Assembly: GCA_009668925.1 (NCBI GenBank)
Contig: SBEK01000126.1
Location: forward strand, 1-12,853
From: Deltaproteobacteria bacterium
GTDB taxonomy: Bacteria > Desulfobacterota > Syntrophia > Syntrophales > Smithellaceae
Length of the DNA stretch: 12,853 bases
Direction: 5' to 3'
Part shown: piece by piece, positions 1 to 7,208 of the stretch
Layout of the letters: each line of letters starts with the position of its first letter
Numbering within the stretch: position 1 is the first letter of the stretch
Notes under the pieces: model-generated
Databases searched by the model: none
What the model saw: only the letters and a program-made list of their open reading frames with translations
Told to the model about the DNA's origin: nothing
Made by a program: the position numbers and the translations under genes

Positions 1-60
1 GGGGACTCAAAATCCCCCGCTCGCAAGGGCATCTCGGTTCGATTCCGAGCTCCGGCACCA
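1..60 (+). tRNA. tRNA-Leu (anticodon CAA), 3' part
   Basis: The window opens inside a tRNA. Positions 1-5 and 13-17 form the anticodon stem (GGGGA/TCCCC) around the loop CTCAAAA, which gives anticodon CAA at 8-10 and so leucine (UUG codons). A long class II variable arm follows: stem 19-22 with 27-30 and a GCAA tetraloop, as expected for Leu. The T arm is 33-49 (stem CTCGG/CCGAG, loop TTCGATT). The acceptor 3' strand is 50-56, with discriminator A57 and an encoded CCA at 58-60. The D arm and the 5' acceptor strand lie upstream of the window. The anticodon depends on this loop reading, which fits well. Confidence 0.93.
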
Positions 61-337
61 TTAAAAAAACCATAAAATCAATTAATTATTTAAATCAGGG
101 AATTTTTCCCCTATGTCTACCCGACACTTCCCATCGAGCCGCCATTTTAGAGGTAATCTCAAAACTCGTTTCCCAAGGGATGAACACAATGCATATAAAA
201 CCGGTTTAGACAAGGCCGGAGGGACCCGTGGAAGTGTCTCAGCCTTGTGGCGCATTTCCCGAACACAGATTTGAACATCTCAAACGGGCAGGCCGCAATT
301 TCTTTACTGAACAAGCCTATTTTTCTCCAGATCCTTG
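61..337. other. Intergenic stretch after tRNA-Leu; no gene seen
   Basis: No supported coding region lies between the tRNA end and the promoter at 338. The first 40 bases are very AT-rich. A short hairpin (GGGAA 98-102, TTCCC 106-110) could help end tRNA transcription but lacks a following T-run. Two inverted repeats are visible: GACACTTCC at 123-131 with GGAAGTGTC at 230-238, and, nested partly inside, ACAAGGC at 210-216 with GCCTTGT at 242-248. Their meaning is unknown. No copy of the tRNA 3' end was noticed elsewhere in the window, so no attachment-site duplication is supported here. Confidence 0.5.
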
Positions 338-367
338 TTGACGGACAAGATAGCACTTTTCTATACT
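338..367 (+). promoter_or_regulatory. Sigma70-type promoter of the metallophosphoesterase lipoprotein gene
   Basis: A -35 box TTGACG (338-343) and a -10 box TATACT (362-367) are separated by 18 bp, each matching the consensus at five of six positions. Transcription would begin near 374, about 70 bases before the ATG at 443. This placement argues against the possible TTG start at 335, which lies upstream of the transcript. Confidence 0.7.
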
Positions 368-442
368 CAGTATGAAAAAGAATATCTTGTCGCCATTAGA
401 AAGATCGCTCCCCACATTTTAGTGCTCAAAAGGAAGAAGTCC

Positions 443-2110
443 ATGAAGAAATACCTGCGGACAACCATCTTACTCTTTGTTTTGGTCAATCTTCTTTATT
501 GCTGGGGCTGCTCTTCTTCCGGCACGGATACCTCAACACACAGCATGACCGTCAAAGTGAACATCGCCACGTCAGATACCGCGGACAATCCCGCCGTCGT
601 CGAAACAGTCGATACCATACAACTGGAATTCAGCAGCCCCTTAAACGTCGCTACCGTCGAAGGCCATATAGAACTTTTCAGGGTGAAAGCCTCAGATGAT
701 CTGGAAAACGTCCCCTTCAGAACCGAAATCTCGCAGAATCGAGTATTGCTGATCAAGGCAGACGGGACAAAATTAAAAGAAGGCGAAGCGTATAAACTGA
801 TTGTAAGAAAGGGCGTCGCGTCCGCCAGCGGTCTGACATTAGCCTCGGATTTCACAGGATTTTTCGCCACCTGTCATTCTTTCACCTTGGATCACACGCC
901 ATTGACGGGTTTAACAGAAAGCCGGGCGGTCATCCTGTGCATCAGCGACCTGCATCTGGGAGATGATCGCAGCTTCAACAAAGGCTATGGCTGGCTCAAC
1001 ACGAATCGTCTATTACTTGAAGGCTTTCTCAAGAAAGTAAGGTTGTCCCCTAATATAAAAGAATTAGTCATTGCGGGAGATTTGTTTGATGAATGGGTAG
1101 CTCCCATGGACGTCGACCCCTTGAACGGAAAGTCGCAATCGGAATTTGTGACTTCCATTGCAACATCCAATCAGGACATCATCAATGCTCTGAACAATAT
1201 TATACAGGACGGGTTAATCAAAGTAACCTACGTTCCCGGGAATCACGATATGCTAGTGACGCCCGGGGACATCGACAGAATTTTCCCGGGCATTGCGCAG
1301 GTTCGCGACGCGGAGGGACTGGGAAGATATACCCCACCCGACAGACAGGAAATCATCATCGAACACGGGCATCGATACGACTTTTATAACGCACCGGATC
1401 CCTTTTCGAACCAAACCATAACCGCGACACCCCTTTTACCGCCGGGTTTTTTTGTTTCGAAAATTGCAGCAACATCTGACTTGCAGCGGGCATCACGCCT
1501 GGCGCCACGAATGCCGATCACATCTGAAAAACCCGAAGGAAGCGATTTTAAGTATTGGCTGTACCTGGGCGCCTGGGAAGTGATCCTGTCGCAAAAACCT
1601 GTTGTCGTGCCGCGAAGTGATAAAATTATCAAGACGGGGATAGGCGGATATAAAGACCTGTATGCGATTAATGACTTGGTTCCGTACAATATTGGCCGCG
1701 GGGTCCTCGATGTCAACCTGTATAAGAATATTGAAGAGACGTGGCCCGCAAGGCAGACTCGAAATCTTGTACCGAGCCATATCTCAACGGCGGAATCAGT
1801 TGCCGCCGGAGCGCTCAATATTGTATTAGATGCTCAGGCACTGCGGCAGTATATTTTAGCTCCCGCGTCGCCGAAGAGAATCGTCGTCTTCGGACATACC
1901 CACAAAGCCATTCTCATGCCCTTCCCCCTCAATAAAGCAGCCTATATCAACACGGGAACATGGATTGACAGCGCTGATCCGACGGCAACATTTGCCATCA
2001 TTGTTCCGCCTCAGGGTGACATGTCAGCAAGTTATCTGGCGACCTATCAGTACTTAAGCGACGGGAGTATTAAGAGACTGGATCATGCCGTCCTTACCTG
2101 CAAACAATAA
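443..2110 (+). CDS. Predicted lipoprotein with Ig-like domain and calcineurin-like metallophosphoesterase domain
   Basis: A 555-residue protein. The ATG at 443 is chosen because AGGAAG (431-436) sits 6 bases upstream and the protein then begins with a signal peptide (residues 1-22) ending at a lipoprotein-type cysteine, C23. The lipobox is atypical (Cys-Trp-Gly before C23). Residues about 35-150 look like a bacterial Ig-like fold of the Big_5/SbsA sort. Residues about 160-500 carry all the metal-binding motifs of calcineurin-like phosphoesterases: D169-x-H171, G212-D213-x-x-D216, G-N267-H268-D269, H308-G-H310 and G484-H485-T-H487. The enzyme should be a two-metal phosphatase or phosphodiesterase held at a membrane outside the cytoplasm. 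The substrate is unknown. LpxH-like or nucleotidase activity is possible but nothing here decides it. It appears to be a single-gene unit facing the LysR gene; no clear terminator follows, only a weak 7-bp stem (2172-2178 with 2195-2201) without a T-run. Confidence 0.9.
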   Translation: MKKYLRTTILLFVLVNLLYCWGCSSSGTDTSTHSMTVKVNIATSDTADNPAVVETVDTIQLEFSSPLNVATVEGHIELFRVKASDDLENVPFRTEISQNRVLLIKADGTKLKEGEAYKLIVRKGVASASGLTLASDFTGFFATCHSFTLDHTPLTGLTESRAVILCISDLHLGDDRSFNKGYGWLNTNRLLLEGFLKKVRLSPNIKELVIAGDLFDEWVAPMDVDPLNGKSQSEFVTSIATSNQDIINALNNIIQDGLIKVTYVPGNHDMLVTPGDIDRIFPGIAQVRDAEGLGRYTPPDRQEIIIEHGHRYDFYNAPDPFSNQTITATPLLPPGFFVSKIAATSDLQRASRLAPRMPITSEKPEGSDFKYWLYLGAWEVILSQKPVVVPRSDKIIKTGIGGYKDLYAINDLVPYNIGRGVLDVNLYKNIEETWPARQTRNLVPSHISTAESVAAGALNIVLDAQALRQYILAPASPKRIVVFGHTHKAILMPFPLNKAAYINTGTWIDSADPTATFAIIVPPQGDMSASYLATYQYLSDGSIKRLDHAVLTCKQ

Positions 2111-2248
2111 TTTGGGCAAGTCAGGCTGTTGTGGACGGGTTTTCTGTTGATGCTTCGCCAAGTTTCTCCCTGCGGTCATCTTCAGGGAAACGCTTGACCG
2201 CTCTGCAGAAGAAGTCTCAGCGGCCTATTCGCTTCGATGCCCGCCAAA

Positions 2249-3190
2249 TCACTTTTTGACGTCAGTTGGAACTGCCTCACAGTCTTTCAAGAAATTGACA
2301 AATGTTCTGTGGTGCTGCCGAAACTCAAAATGCCTGAGGTAGATTAAATAAAATCTGCGTTCAATCCGGCAGGCAACGATCGGAATCTCAAAAAGCATTT
2401 TCGAAGCCAATTCTCTTCTCACGGCATGAACGGAAAGGACGGACACGCCAAGCCCGGCCATAATCGCTTCCTTGATCGCTTCGGAGCTGCCGAATTCCGC
2501 GCAAATGTTGAATTGCGAAATGCCCACTGATTTTTTCTCTTTGAGATACATTTCGAAAACATCCCGCGTCGCCGACCCTTTTTCCCGGAGAACAAAAGGC
2601 TCATTCATCAGATCGGAAAGGTCTATTAAGCCTCTTTCGACCCAGGGATGAAGTCTGGGAACCACCAGAATCAGCCGATCACTCCAGAGGGGTTCCGCCG
2701 TAAGTTTCCTATTCAGAGGCTCTTTACCGATACAGCCGATCTCGACTTCGCGATCCAGCACCATATTCAATACTTCTTCGCTGTCCTCAGTTTTGATGAA
2801 GATCCGGGTTTCGGTGTGCTTCTTTCTAAAGGAACTTACGACGCGGGGGAGAATGTAGGTTGCGGGAATAGTACTCGCGCCGATATAGATATCGCCTCCC
2901 GCGTGCTCATGCAACGTCTGAATTTTTTCACCCGCTTCCTTCCTCAACTTGGCCATTCGCAGTGCTACATCGTAAAGGATTTTCCCCTCCGGTGTCAAAG
3001 AAACACCCGCATTGCTGCGGTTGACCACTTTCACGCCAAGGCAAACTTCGATGTTGCGGATATTTTTCGTGAGTGCAGGCTGCGTCAACAGCATGCGTTT
3101 GGCCGCCCGGCTGAAACTGCGCTCCTCCACCAGAGCAATGAGCGCCTCCAACTGCTGGAGTGTAATATTTCTGAATTGGTCGTTTGTCAT
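2249..3190 (-). CDS. LysR-family transcriptional regulator
   Basis: A 313-residue protein of typical LysR length. The winged helix-turn-helix covers about residues 8-66, with the family signature around SFSRAAKRMLLTQPALTKNI and the wing ending in SLTPEGK. The rest is a periplasmic-binding-protein-like effector domain beginning GDIYIGASTIPATYILP, which resembles the CysB/CysL-type and selenium-metabolism-associated LysR groups; this sub-grouping is from memory and uncertain. The start at 3190 is fixed by an in-frame TGA two codons upstream (3194-3196). The ribosome binding site is weak. LysR regulators often control a divergent neighbour, but here the upstream side holds only a decayed gene (3262-3630), so the present target is not obvious. 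Effector and regulon cannot be read from the sequence. Confidence 0.93.
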   Translation of the reverse strand: MTNDQFRNITLQQLEALIALVEERSFSRAAKRMLLTQPALTKNIRNIEVCLGVKVVNRSNAGVSLTPEGKILYDVALRMAKLRKEAGEKIQTLHEHAGGDIYIGASTIPATYILPRVVSSFRKKHTETRIFIKTEDSEEVLNMVLDREVEIGCIGKEPLNRKLTAEPLWSDRLILVVPRLHPWVERGLIDLSDLMNEPFVLREKGSATRDVFEMYLKEKKSVGISQFNICAEFGSSEAIKEAIMAGLGVSVLSVHAVRRELASKMLFEIPIVACRIERRFYLIYLRHFEFRQHHRTFVNFLKDCEAVPTDVKK

Positions 3191-3261
3191 GTTTCATACC
3201 ATAACATAAATATTTTACCTTCACAAAGTCCATATCGGCTGCACCTGATCATCATGGTTGC

Positions 3262-3630
3262 TCATATCGTTTGTTCAATCATCCTTCTTTCCTGAACAGA
3301 TGCAACATGAAGGAACTTCCGCTCATCATCCGGACGATCAAATTTGATAAAGGAGGGATTTTATAAAATTCGCGGAAACGCCTTTACTCCAGGGAAAGGC
3401 ATCTCCGGTCAAGAAGAATGGCTGGGATATATGGCGGCGCCTATATCGATAAACCTGAATTCAAAAAGGTACGAAATGTTATTCTTCATGAAATTCCGGT
3501 GAACCACGCCGGAGAAATGGACGGCGTAAAGCGCGCGGTATAACGCCTGCAGCGGCCGCGGCGGTTTTTCGTTAACAAACCACATGATGGTTGTGGACGA
3601 CGGCCCATCACTGGATAACCGCAGTGTCTC
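3262..3630 (-). pseudogene. 5'-truncated, stop-interrupted remnant of a kinase-like gene
   Basis: One minus-strand frame from about 3630 down to the TGA at 3262-3264 reads as plausible protein, broken by a TGA at 3409-3411 and a TAA at 3364-3366. The first 74 codons hold a kinase-like catalytic pattern: LYAVHFSGVVHRNFMKNN, then 11 residues after the HRN triplet-to-Asn block the segment FIDIGAA. This matches the HRDxxxxN loop and DFG motif of protein-kinase or lipopolysaccharide-kinase folds at nearly the usual spacing, with the catalytic Asp replaced by Asn and DFG by DIG. After the stops the same frame continues with KFDRPDDERKFLHVASVQER. There is no start codon and no N-lobe; the frame runs upstream straight into the porin terminator. 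Function is presumably lost. The family call rests on motif reading alone; a chance open frame cannot be excluded. Confidence 0.5.
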
Positions 3631-3633
3631 AAC

Positions 3634-3679
3634 AAAAAAGGGAAAGCCCGATTGTCGGCATGAACAACCGGGCTTTCCC
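3634..3679 (-). terminator. Rho-independent terminator of the cytochrome-porin operon
   Basis: An 11-bp perfect stem, GGGAAAGCCCG (3640-3650) with CGGGCTTTCCC (3669-3679), lies directly after the porin stop codon. It can extend by four more pairs past a single mismatch (3652-3655 with 3664-3667). On the minus strand it is followed by six T residues (3639-3634). This ends minus-strand transcripts before the LysR region. Confidence 0.88.
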
Positions 3680-3680
3680 G

Positions 3681-5780
3681 TCAGAATTTCACATTGAGAC
3701 TGAGAAATACGACATGCACATGATAAGAGGGATCTGCATAAGCTCCTGTCAGATAACCCGTTGCTCCAGGAATATAAAGATAGTTTCTGTACTGGGAATC
3801 TTCATACGAAAACGACTCGTAGGCATAGGTTGCCGACACGGCCACCATTTTCGTTACCTGGTAGGTTGCTTTGGCGACGAAGTTGTTCAGCTGATAATTG
3901 TCCCAGGCATTAAGATCGATGTTATCCTGAGTCCGCCCGGCAGGCAGAGGAACCGCACCCAGCAAATACGTGTAATCGATCGTCCCGTCCGACTTGATGG
4001 AATTGTGAAGCAGGCTCAGGGTCAATTTGTCCGTGATAATGGAAATGTCCGCTCCCACACCATAGCCATACGAATTTTCCTTCGCATCGGAGGTCCAATT
4101 GAAATTCGCCGCCGTCGGAGCGGTAGCCGGGTCCGTATATGTGGTTGCCTGGCGCTGGAACTGGTTCAGGGTACGCTGCTCGAAATCAAAATAACCGAAC
4201 AGCCGCACGCGTTTGTGGATTTGCCAATCCGCATCGGCATTCACTTCATGGGTCTTTACATCGTTAAGGCCGAGAATCGTATCCCTGTAATCGGTGTGCT
4301 TATATCTGTATCCGAAGTTCAGGCTCAATGTATCCAGGGGAAAGAATTCGATGGACGCCTTATAAGTATTCTTCGTTTGGGCAGCGGCATCAAAGCGGCG
4401 GACCCAAGGCTCGAAGCTCACGGGAACAAGGGGGACGGGAATGTTGAAATCAGCCGCCCGATCCATGTATTCATAGCCAACTTTGGCAGTCATAAATTTA
4501 AGACCGCTCCATTTTACGCCGAGATCGAAGAGATTGTCCCGATTTTTCGGAATGTCCTCCCGGGCTCTCTCCGTCTTGATGAACCGATAAGCGGCGTCAA
4601 CGCGAAAATGAGCGGGCAGCTTAGCGCCGACTTCAACGCCATAGATGTCTTTACGGTAGTCAAAGAGATGGTTGGCGAGAATTCCCCCGTCGTTTGTTAC
4701 AATGACATCAGAATTGTTGTCTTTGCTGTAATACTTGTAAAAGACTTTTGCGTTGAGAAACGATACCGGATTCGACGTCAAGGCCAGGTTCAGCTGGTCC
4801 GTGCCGACGTTGCCGTTGAAATGCGGGCTGCTCAACGTAATACCCATCAATCCCTGGATGCCGATATTGGAGGCGGCAGCCGTTACATCGGACACATAGA
4901 CGTTCGCCAGTTTCGCGTGAGAGCGCGCCCGGGCCAACGAGAGATCGGCACTGAATTTGCTGTGAAAAGGCAGCGCCACCCCTCCCTTGAAGCCGATTTT
5001 CTGATAATCATTCTCCGGCGGCAGGAACAAGGTATCCACTGCGGCCGCCGTATTGGCAGTCGCCGGGTTGCGGAAGTTCTGTACCCCGTCGCCATTTTCA
5101 AAACGACTGTAAAGATAGTTGAAGGACAGGAACAAGGGCTTGGTTGAGTATCCAAAGTCCAATTTCAGATTGTCCGTTTTGTAATCAACATAGGTCGGCA
5201 GTTCAATGGCAATCCCTACGGGAGATGTTCCAGCGGCTCCCAGGGGATAGACCCCTGATTTTCTCTGCTGATCAACATTAACATCCACGTAAAAAGGATT
5301 GAGCAAATCGAATTTTAAAGCACCGCCCAGATTCTTCCGCTTGATGGTATAGTCGAACGTATTCCAGGATAGTGGATTGGCCGCCGGCGTCGGACCGGCG
5401 TAGCCGAGATTTGTTGTGCCGACGCCTGTATACAGGCTTCGCGCATCGTAGGTGAAGTTATGGGGAATTTCATCGTAGTAGAACTTCATTTTAAAAATGT
5501 CCCACCAGCCGGCTTCCAGCAAATAGCTCTGCGTGTCATAGGCGATATCTTTCGACTCAAACAGAATAAATTGTTTCGGCGTGTCATATTTCAGATTAAT
5601 ACTCCCGTACACGCCATCCCGAATATCCCGGTATTCATTGAATTTGGCGCTTGTGTCTTTCCCTTCCCGGAGGGCGCCCGTCACCGTGATGTCACCCGAC
5701 AGCTTATTTTCCTCGCCATAAGCGGCTCCCCAAAGTGCCAAGATTGCGATGACGATTGTGACTGTTTTGATTCCTTTCAT
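3681..5780 (-). CDS. MtrB/PioB-family outer-membrane beta-barrel porin
   Basis: A 699-residue protein with a signal peptide (about 1-22, cleavage after AYG), alternating amphipathic strands and a C-terminal phenylalanine after LSLNVK, all typical of an outer-membrane barrel. The early segment KFNEYRDIRDGVYGSINLKYD and the later FKMKFYYDEIPHNFTYDA are characteristic of the MtrB/PioB decaheme-associated family, whose members sheathe an MtrA-type cytochrome and form an electron conduit across the outer membrane. Length matches the family (roughly 650-800). No cysteine is seen, so the N-terminal CxxC of Shewanella MtrB is absent. AGGAGGTGA (5785-5793) precedes the ATG and overlaps the stop codon of the cytochrome gene, which implies translational coupling and a matched supply of the two subunits. 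No extracellular MtrC-like cytochrome is encoded next to it. Family assignment is strong; physiological direction is unknown. Confidence 0.93.
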   Translation of the reverse strand: MKGIKTVTIVIAILALWGAAYGEENKLSGDITVTGALREGKDTSAKFNEYRDIRDGVYGSINLKYDTPKQFILFESKDIAYDTQSYLLEAGWWDIFKMKFYYDEIPHNFTYDARSLYTGVGTTNLGYAGPTPAANPLSWNTFDYTIKRKNLGGALKFDLLNPFYVDVNVDQQRKSGVYPLGAAGTSPVGIAIELPTYVDYKTDNLKLDFGYSTKPLFLSFNYLYSRFENGDGVQNFRNPATANTAAAVDTLFLPPENDYQKIGFKGGVALPFHSKFSADLSLARARSHAKLANVYVSDVTAAASNIGIQGLMGITLSSPHFNGNVGTDQLNLALTSNPVSFLNAKVFYKYYSKDNNSDVIVTNDGGILANHLFDYRKDIYGVEVGAKLPAHFRVDAAYRFIKTERAREDIPKNRDNLFDLGVKWSGLKFMTAKVGYEYMDRAADFNIPVPLVPVSFEPWVRRFDAAAQTKNTYKASIEFFPLDTLSLNFGYRYKHTDYRDTILGLNDVKTHEVNADADWQIHKRVRLFGYFDFEQRTLNQFQRQATTYTDPATAPTAANFNWTSDAKENSYGYGVGADISIITDKLTLSLLHNSIKSDGTIDYTYLLGAVPLPAGRTQDNIDLNAWDNYQLNNFVAKATYQVTKMVAVSATYAYESFSYEDSQYRNYLYIPGATGYLTGAYADPSYHVHVVFLSLNVKF

Positions 5781-5791
5781 GGGTTCACCTC

Positions 5792-6709
5792 CTATCTAAC
5801 CAGCGTTTTCCCTCTTGTGGAGGGGCCTGTGCTTCCATGAACTTCCGAATGACAATTCAAACAGGAACGGGCAAACAGCCGGTTGGATTGCGCCGCAGTT
5901 CCAAAATTATTGAAGTTCGTATAGATGGTTCCCGGGTGGCGCGTGGCATCATGGCAGCTCTGGCAAAGCTGCGGAACGCGATGGGTCAGGAGTTTCCCGT
6001 GATTGCTTCCGTGGGCGGTATGACAGGTTTGACAATTTTCTTCGACAGGGGGATGTTCCCAGAAATAGGGACCGCGCTTTTCGGCGTGGCAGGTGTAACA
6101 TAAGTCGTTGATCGATCCGGCCTTGATCATTTTTTTCTCGAGACCGCCGTGCTGGTCATGACAGTCGGTACATTTCACTTTACCTTCGCGTACCGGGTGG
6201 TGCGACTGCTTATTGATTTGCATGCGCAGATCACGATGACAGGATAGGCATAAATCCGGCTGAGCGGTCTTGAGGTTCATCCTCTTTCCGGAATGCACCG
6301 TGTGGCAGTTGTCACACGAAACGCCGGCTGACTTATGGGCGCCCATATCCCACTGCGCGAGAGTGCGCGAAGCGGCATGGCACTCCAGGCATCTGGCCGT
6401 TTTTGTGGTACCGTCAATTTTTTTGTCACGGAAAATCAAAATATCGACACCCCCGCCGCCGCCTTTCTCAATATGGGACTTGCCGTCTCCATGGCAGGAT
6501 TCACAGCCCTCGGCGTTGGCAGGACTTTTGCGGATCGCTTTTTTCGCGTGGGGAGAATTGATATAACTGCTATAATGACTCGAATGGCAAGCCTTGCACG
6601 TTTCCACTCGACCGCCTTTTTCTGCGCTGATCGCGTGCCTGGGAATGGCCAGGAAGCTAATCAGGAGCACAATGGAAAAGACGACAAACACCAGACATTT
6701 TCTTTGCAT
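5792..6709 (-). CDS. Periplasmic decaheme c-type cytochrome, MtrA/DmsE/MtoA family
   Basis: The ATG at 6709 gives 305 residues, with AGAGGGGG (6715-6722) five bases upstream; an in-frame upstream ATG at 6742 would put 11 charged residues before the signal peptide and is less likely. The signal peptide is residues 1-29 (cleavage after AISA). Exactly ten CxxCH motifs follow, with first cysteines at 38, 69, 107, 132, 154, 180, 204, 226, 249 and 283. Length, spacing, the EHPPVEENC segment near 218-226 and the C-terminal SCLNCHSEVHG match the MtrA/DmsE decaheme family. The protein should carry electrons from periplasmic or inner-membrane donors into the porin encoded immediately downstream. It lacks the long N-terminal extension of PioA and so resembles MtrA/MtoA more. 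It is the first gene of the two-gene operon; transcription starts in the divergent region above 6710. Confidence 0.95.
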   Translation of the reverse strand: MQRKCLVFVVFSIVLLISFLAIPRHAISAEKGGRVETCKACHSSHYSSYINSPHAKKAIRKSPANAEGCESCHGDGKSHIEKGGGGGVDILIFRDKKIDGTTKTARCLECHAASRTLAQWDMGAHKSAGVSCDNCHTVHSGKRMNLKTAQPDLCLSCHRDLRMQINKQSHHPVREGKVKCTDCHDQHGGLEKKMIKAGSINDLCYTCHAEKRGPYFWEHPPVEENCQTCHTAHGSNHGKLLTHRVPQLCQSCHDATRHPGTIYTNFNNFGTAAQSNRLFARSCLNCHSEVHGSTGPSTRGKTLVR

Positions 6710-7061
6710 TGCAACCCCCTCTTGAGACGACGCACGCAACAACCCGATTCATCCGGCTTCTAAGCCATGCAAGATCCGAAGTCTAAAACCGTGACTTTTC
6801 GGGCTTGCGGTTGGTACAGTGCAGACGACAATGGTTTCTCTGAACAACGGAAACGGTTGGCCGTGCCAACGGGTCCAATTAACTGCAAATACAAACAAAA
6901 AACACGATTTATGGAATTAACGTAGGAGTTCATCCGAAATTGTCAAGCACCTGTCAAATTTTTTTTAAGGATTAGTTTGAAGATTGACAAATTTACTTCC
7001 GGTTGGCTTGCGTCTCCTCGATCGGCTATGGAACTGCTGGGTAAGCCCCGAGATGCTCCTC

Positions 7062-7089
7062 TTGACAAATAATCTTTTCTCCCTAAGCT
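7062..7089 (+). promoter_or_regulatory. Candidate promoter of the beta-propeller gene
   Basis: A perfect -35 box TTGACA (7062-7067) is followed at 16 bp by TAAGCT (7084-7089), which keeps the three most conserved -10 positions only. TATGTT (7089-7094) is a better -10 but at too long a spacing (21 bp). A start near 7096 would leave a leader of about 110 bases. Confidence 0.35.
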
Positions 7090-7169
7090 ATGTTGTAGAT
7101 TCATTCAATCCATCGTGTTGTATGTGATCGCCTGGCCCGACGTTCACTTTTTTGTGAAAACCAAAACGC

Positions 7170-7189
7170 CGGATGTTCATCCGACATCC
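7170..7189 (+). other. Leader hairpin just before the beta-propeller ribosome binding site
   Basis: CGGAT-GTTC-ATCCG (7170-7183) can form a 5-bp hairpin, and GGATGT (7171-7176) can instead pair with ACATCC (7184-7189). The two pairings exclude each other. They end ten bases before GGAGGG (7199-7204), the ribosome binding site of the gene starting at 7209. This may be only a stable leader structure. Confidence 0.35.
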
Positions 7190-7208
7190 TTGAGCAGTGG
7201 AGGGTAAT

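Larger units (their letters stand above)
6710..7208. promoter_or_regulatory. Divergent control region between the cytochrome operon and the beta-propeller gene
   Basis: These 499 bp hold no supported gene and must contain the promoters for both directions. A perfect palindrome GTTGGC-CGT-GCCAAC lies at 6856-6870. Two TTGACA boxes read on the minus strand (6941-6946 and 6952-6957) are spaced 11 bp apart, followed by an eight-T tract, and are candidate -35 elements for the cytochrome operon, though no good -10 was found. A plus-strand TTGACAA lies at 6984-6990. Another at 7062-7067, with weak -10 TAAGCT (7084-7089), is the best candidate for the propeller gene. TTCAC-N6-GTGAA (7143-7158) is a further inverted repeat. 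Confidence 0.55.

Noticed and set aside
1..330. An integrated element using tRNA-Leu as attachment site
   Set aside because: No integrase and no second copy of the tRNA 3' end were seen in the window.
2163..2201. A terminator between the phosphoesterase and LysR genes
   Set aside because: The stem 2172-2178/2195-2201 has only 7 bp, a 16-base loop and no T-run on either strand.
2648..3295. A 215-residue plus-strand open frame
   Set aside because: It is antisense to the LysR gene, whose HTH and effector domains are unmistakable.
3418..3543. A short plus-strand frame starting ATG at 3418
   Set aside because: It has no ribosome binding site and is antisense to the kinase-like remnant, which shows recognisable motifs.
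3591..5147. A 518-residue plus-strand open frame
   Set aside because: It lies antisense to the porin and crosses its terminator, has no ribosome binding site, and its protein shows no family features. The minus-strand porin explains the openness.
6850..6875. A sigma54-type promoter suggested by TTGGCACG on the minus strand
   Set aside because: The required GC of the -12 element is missing at the proper spacing; the bases are better explained by the palindrome at 6856-6870.
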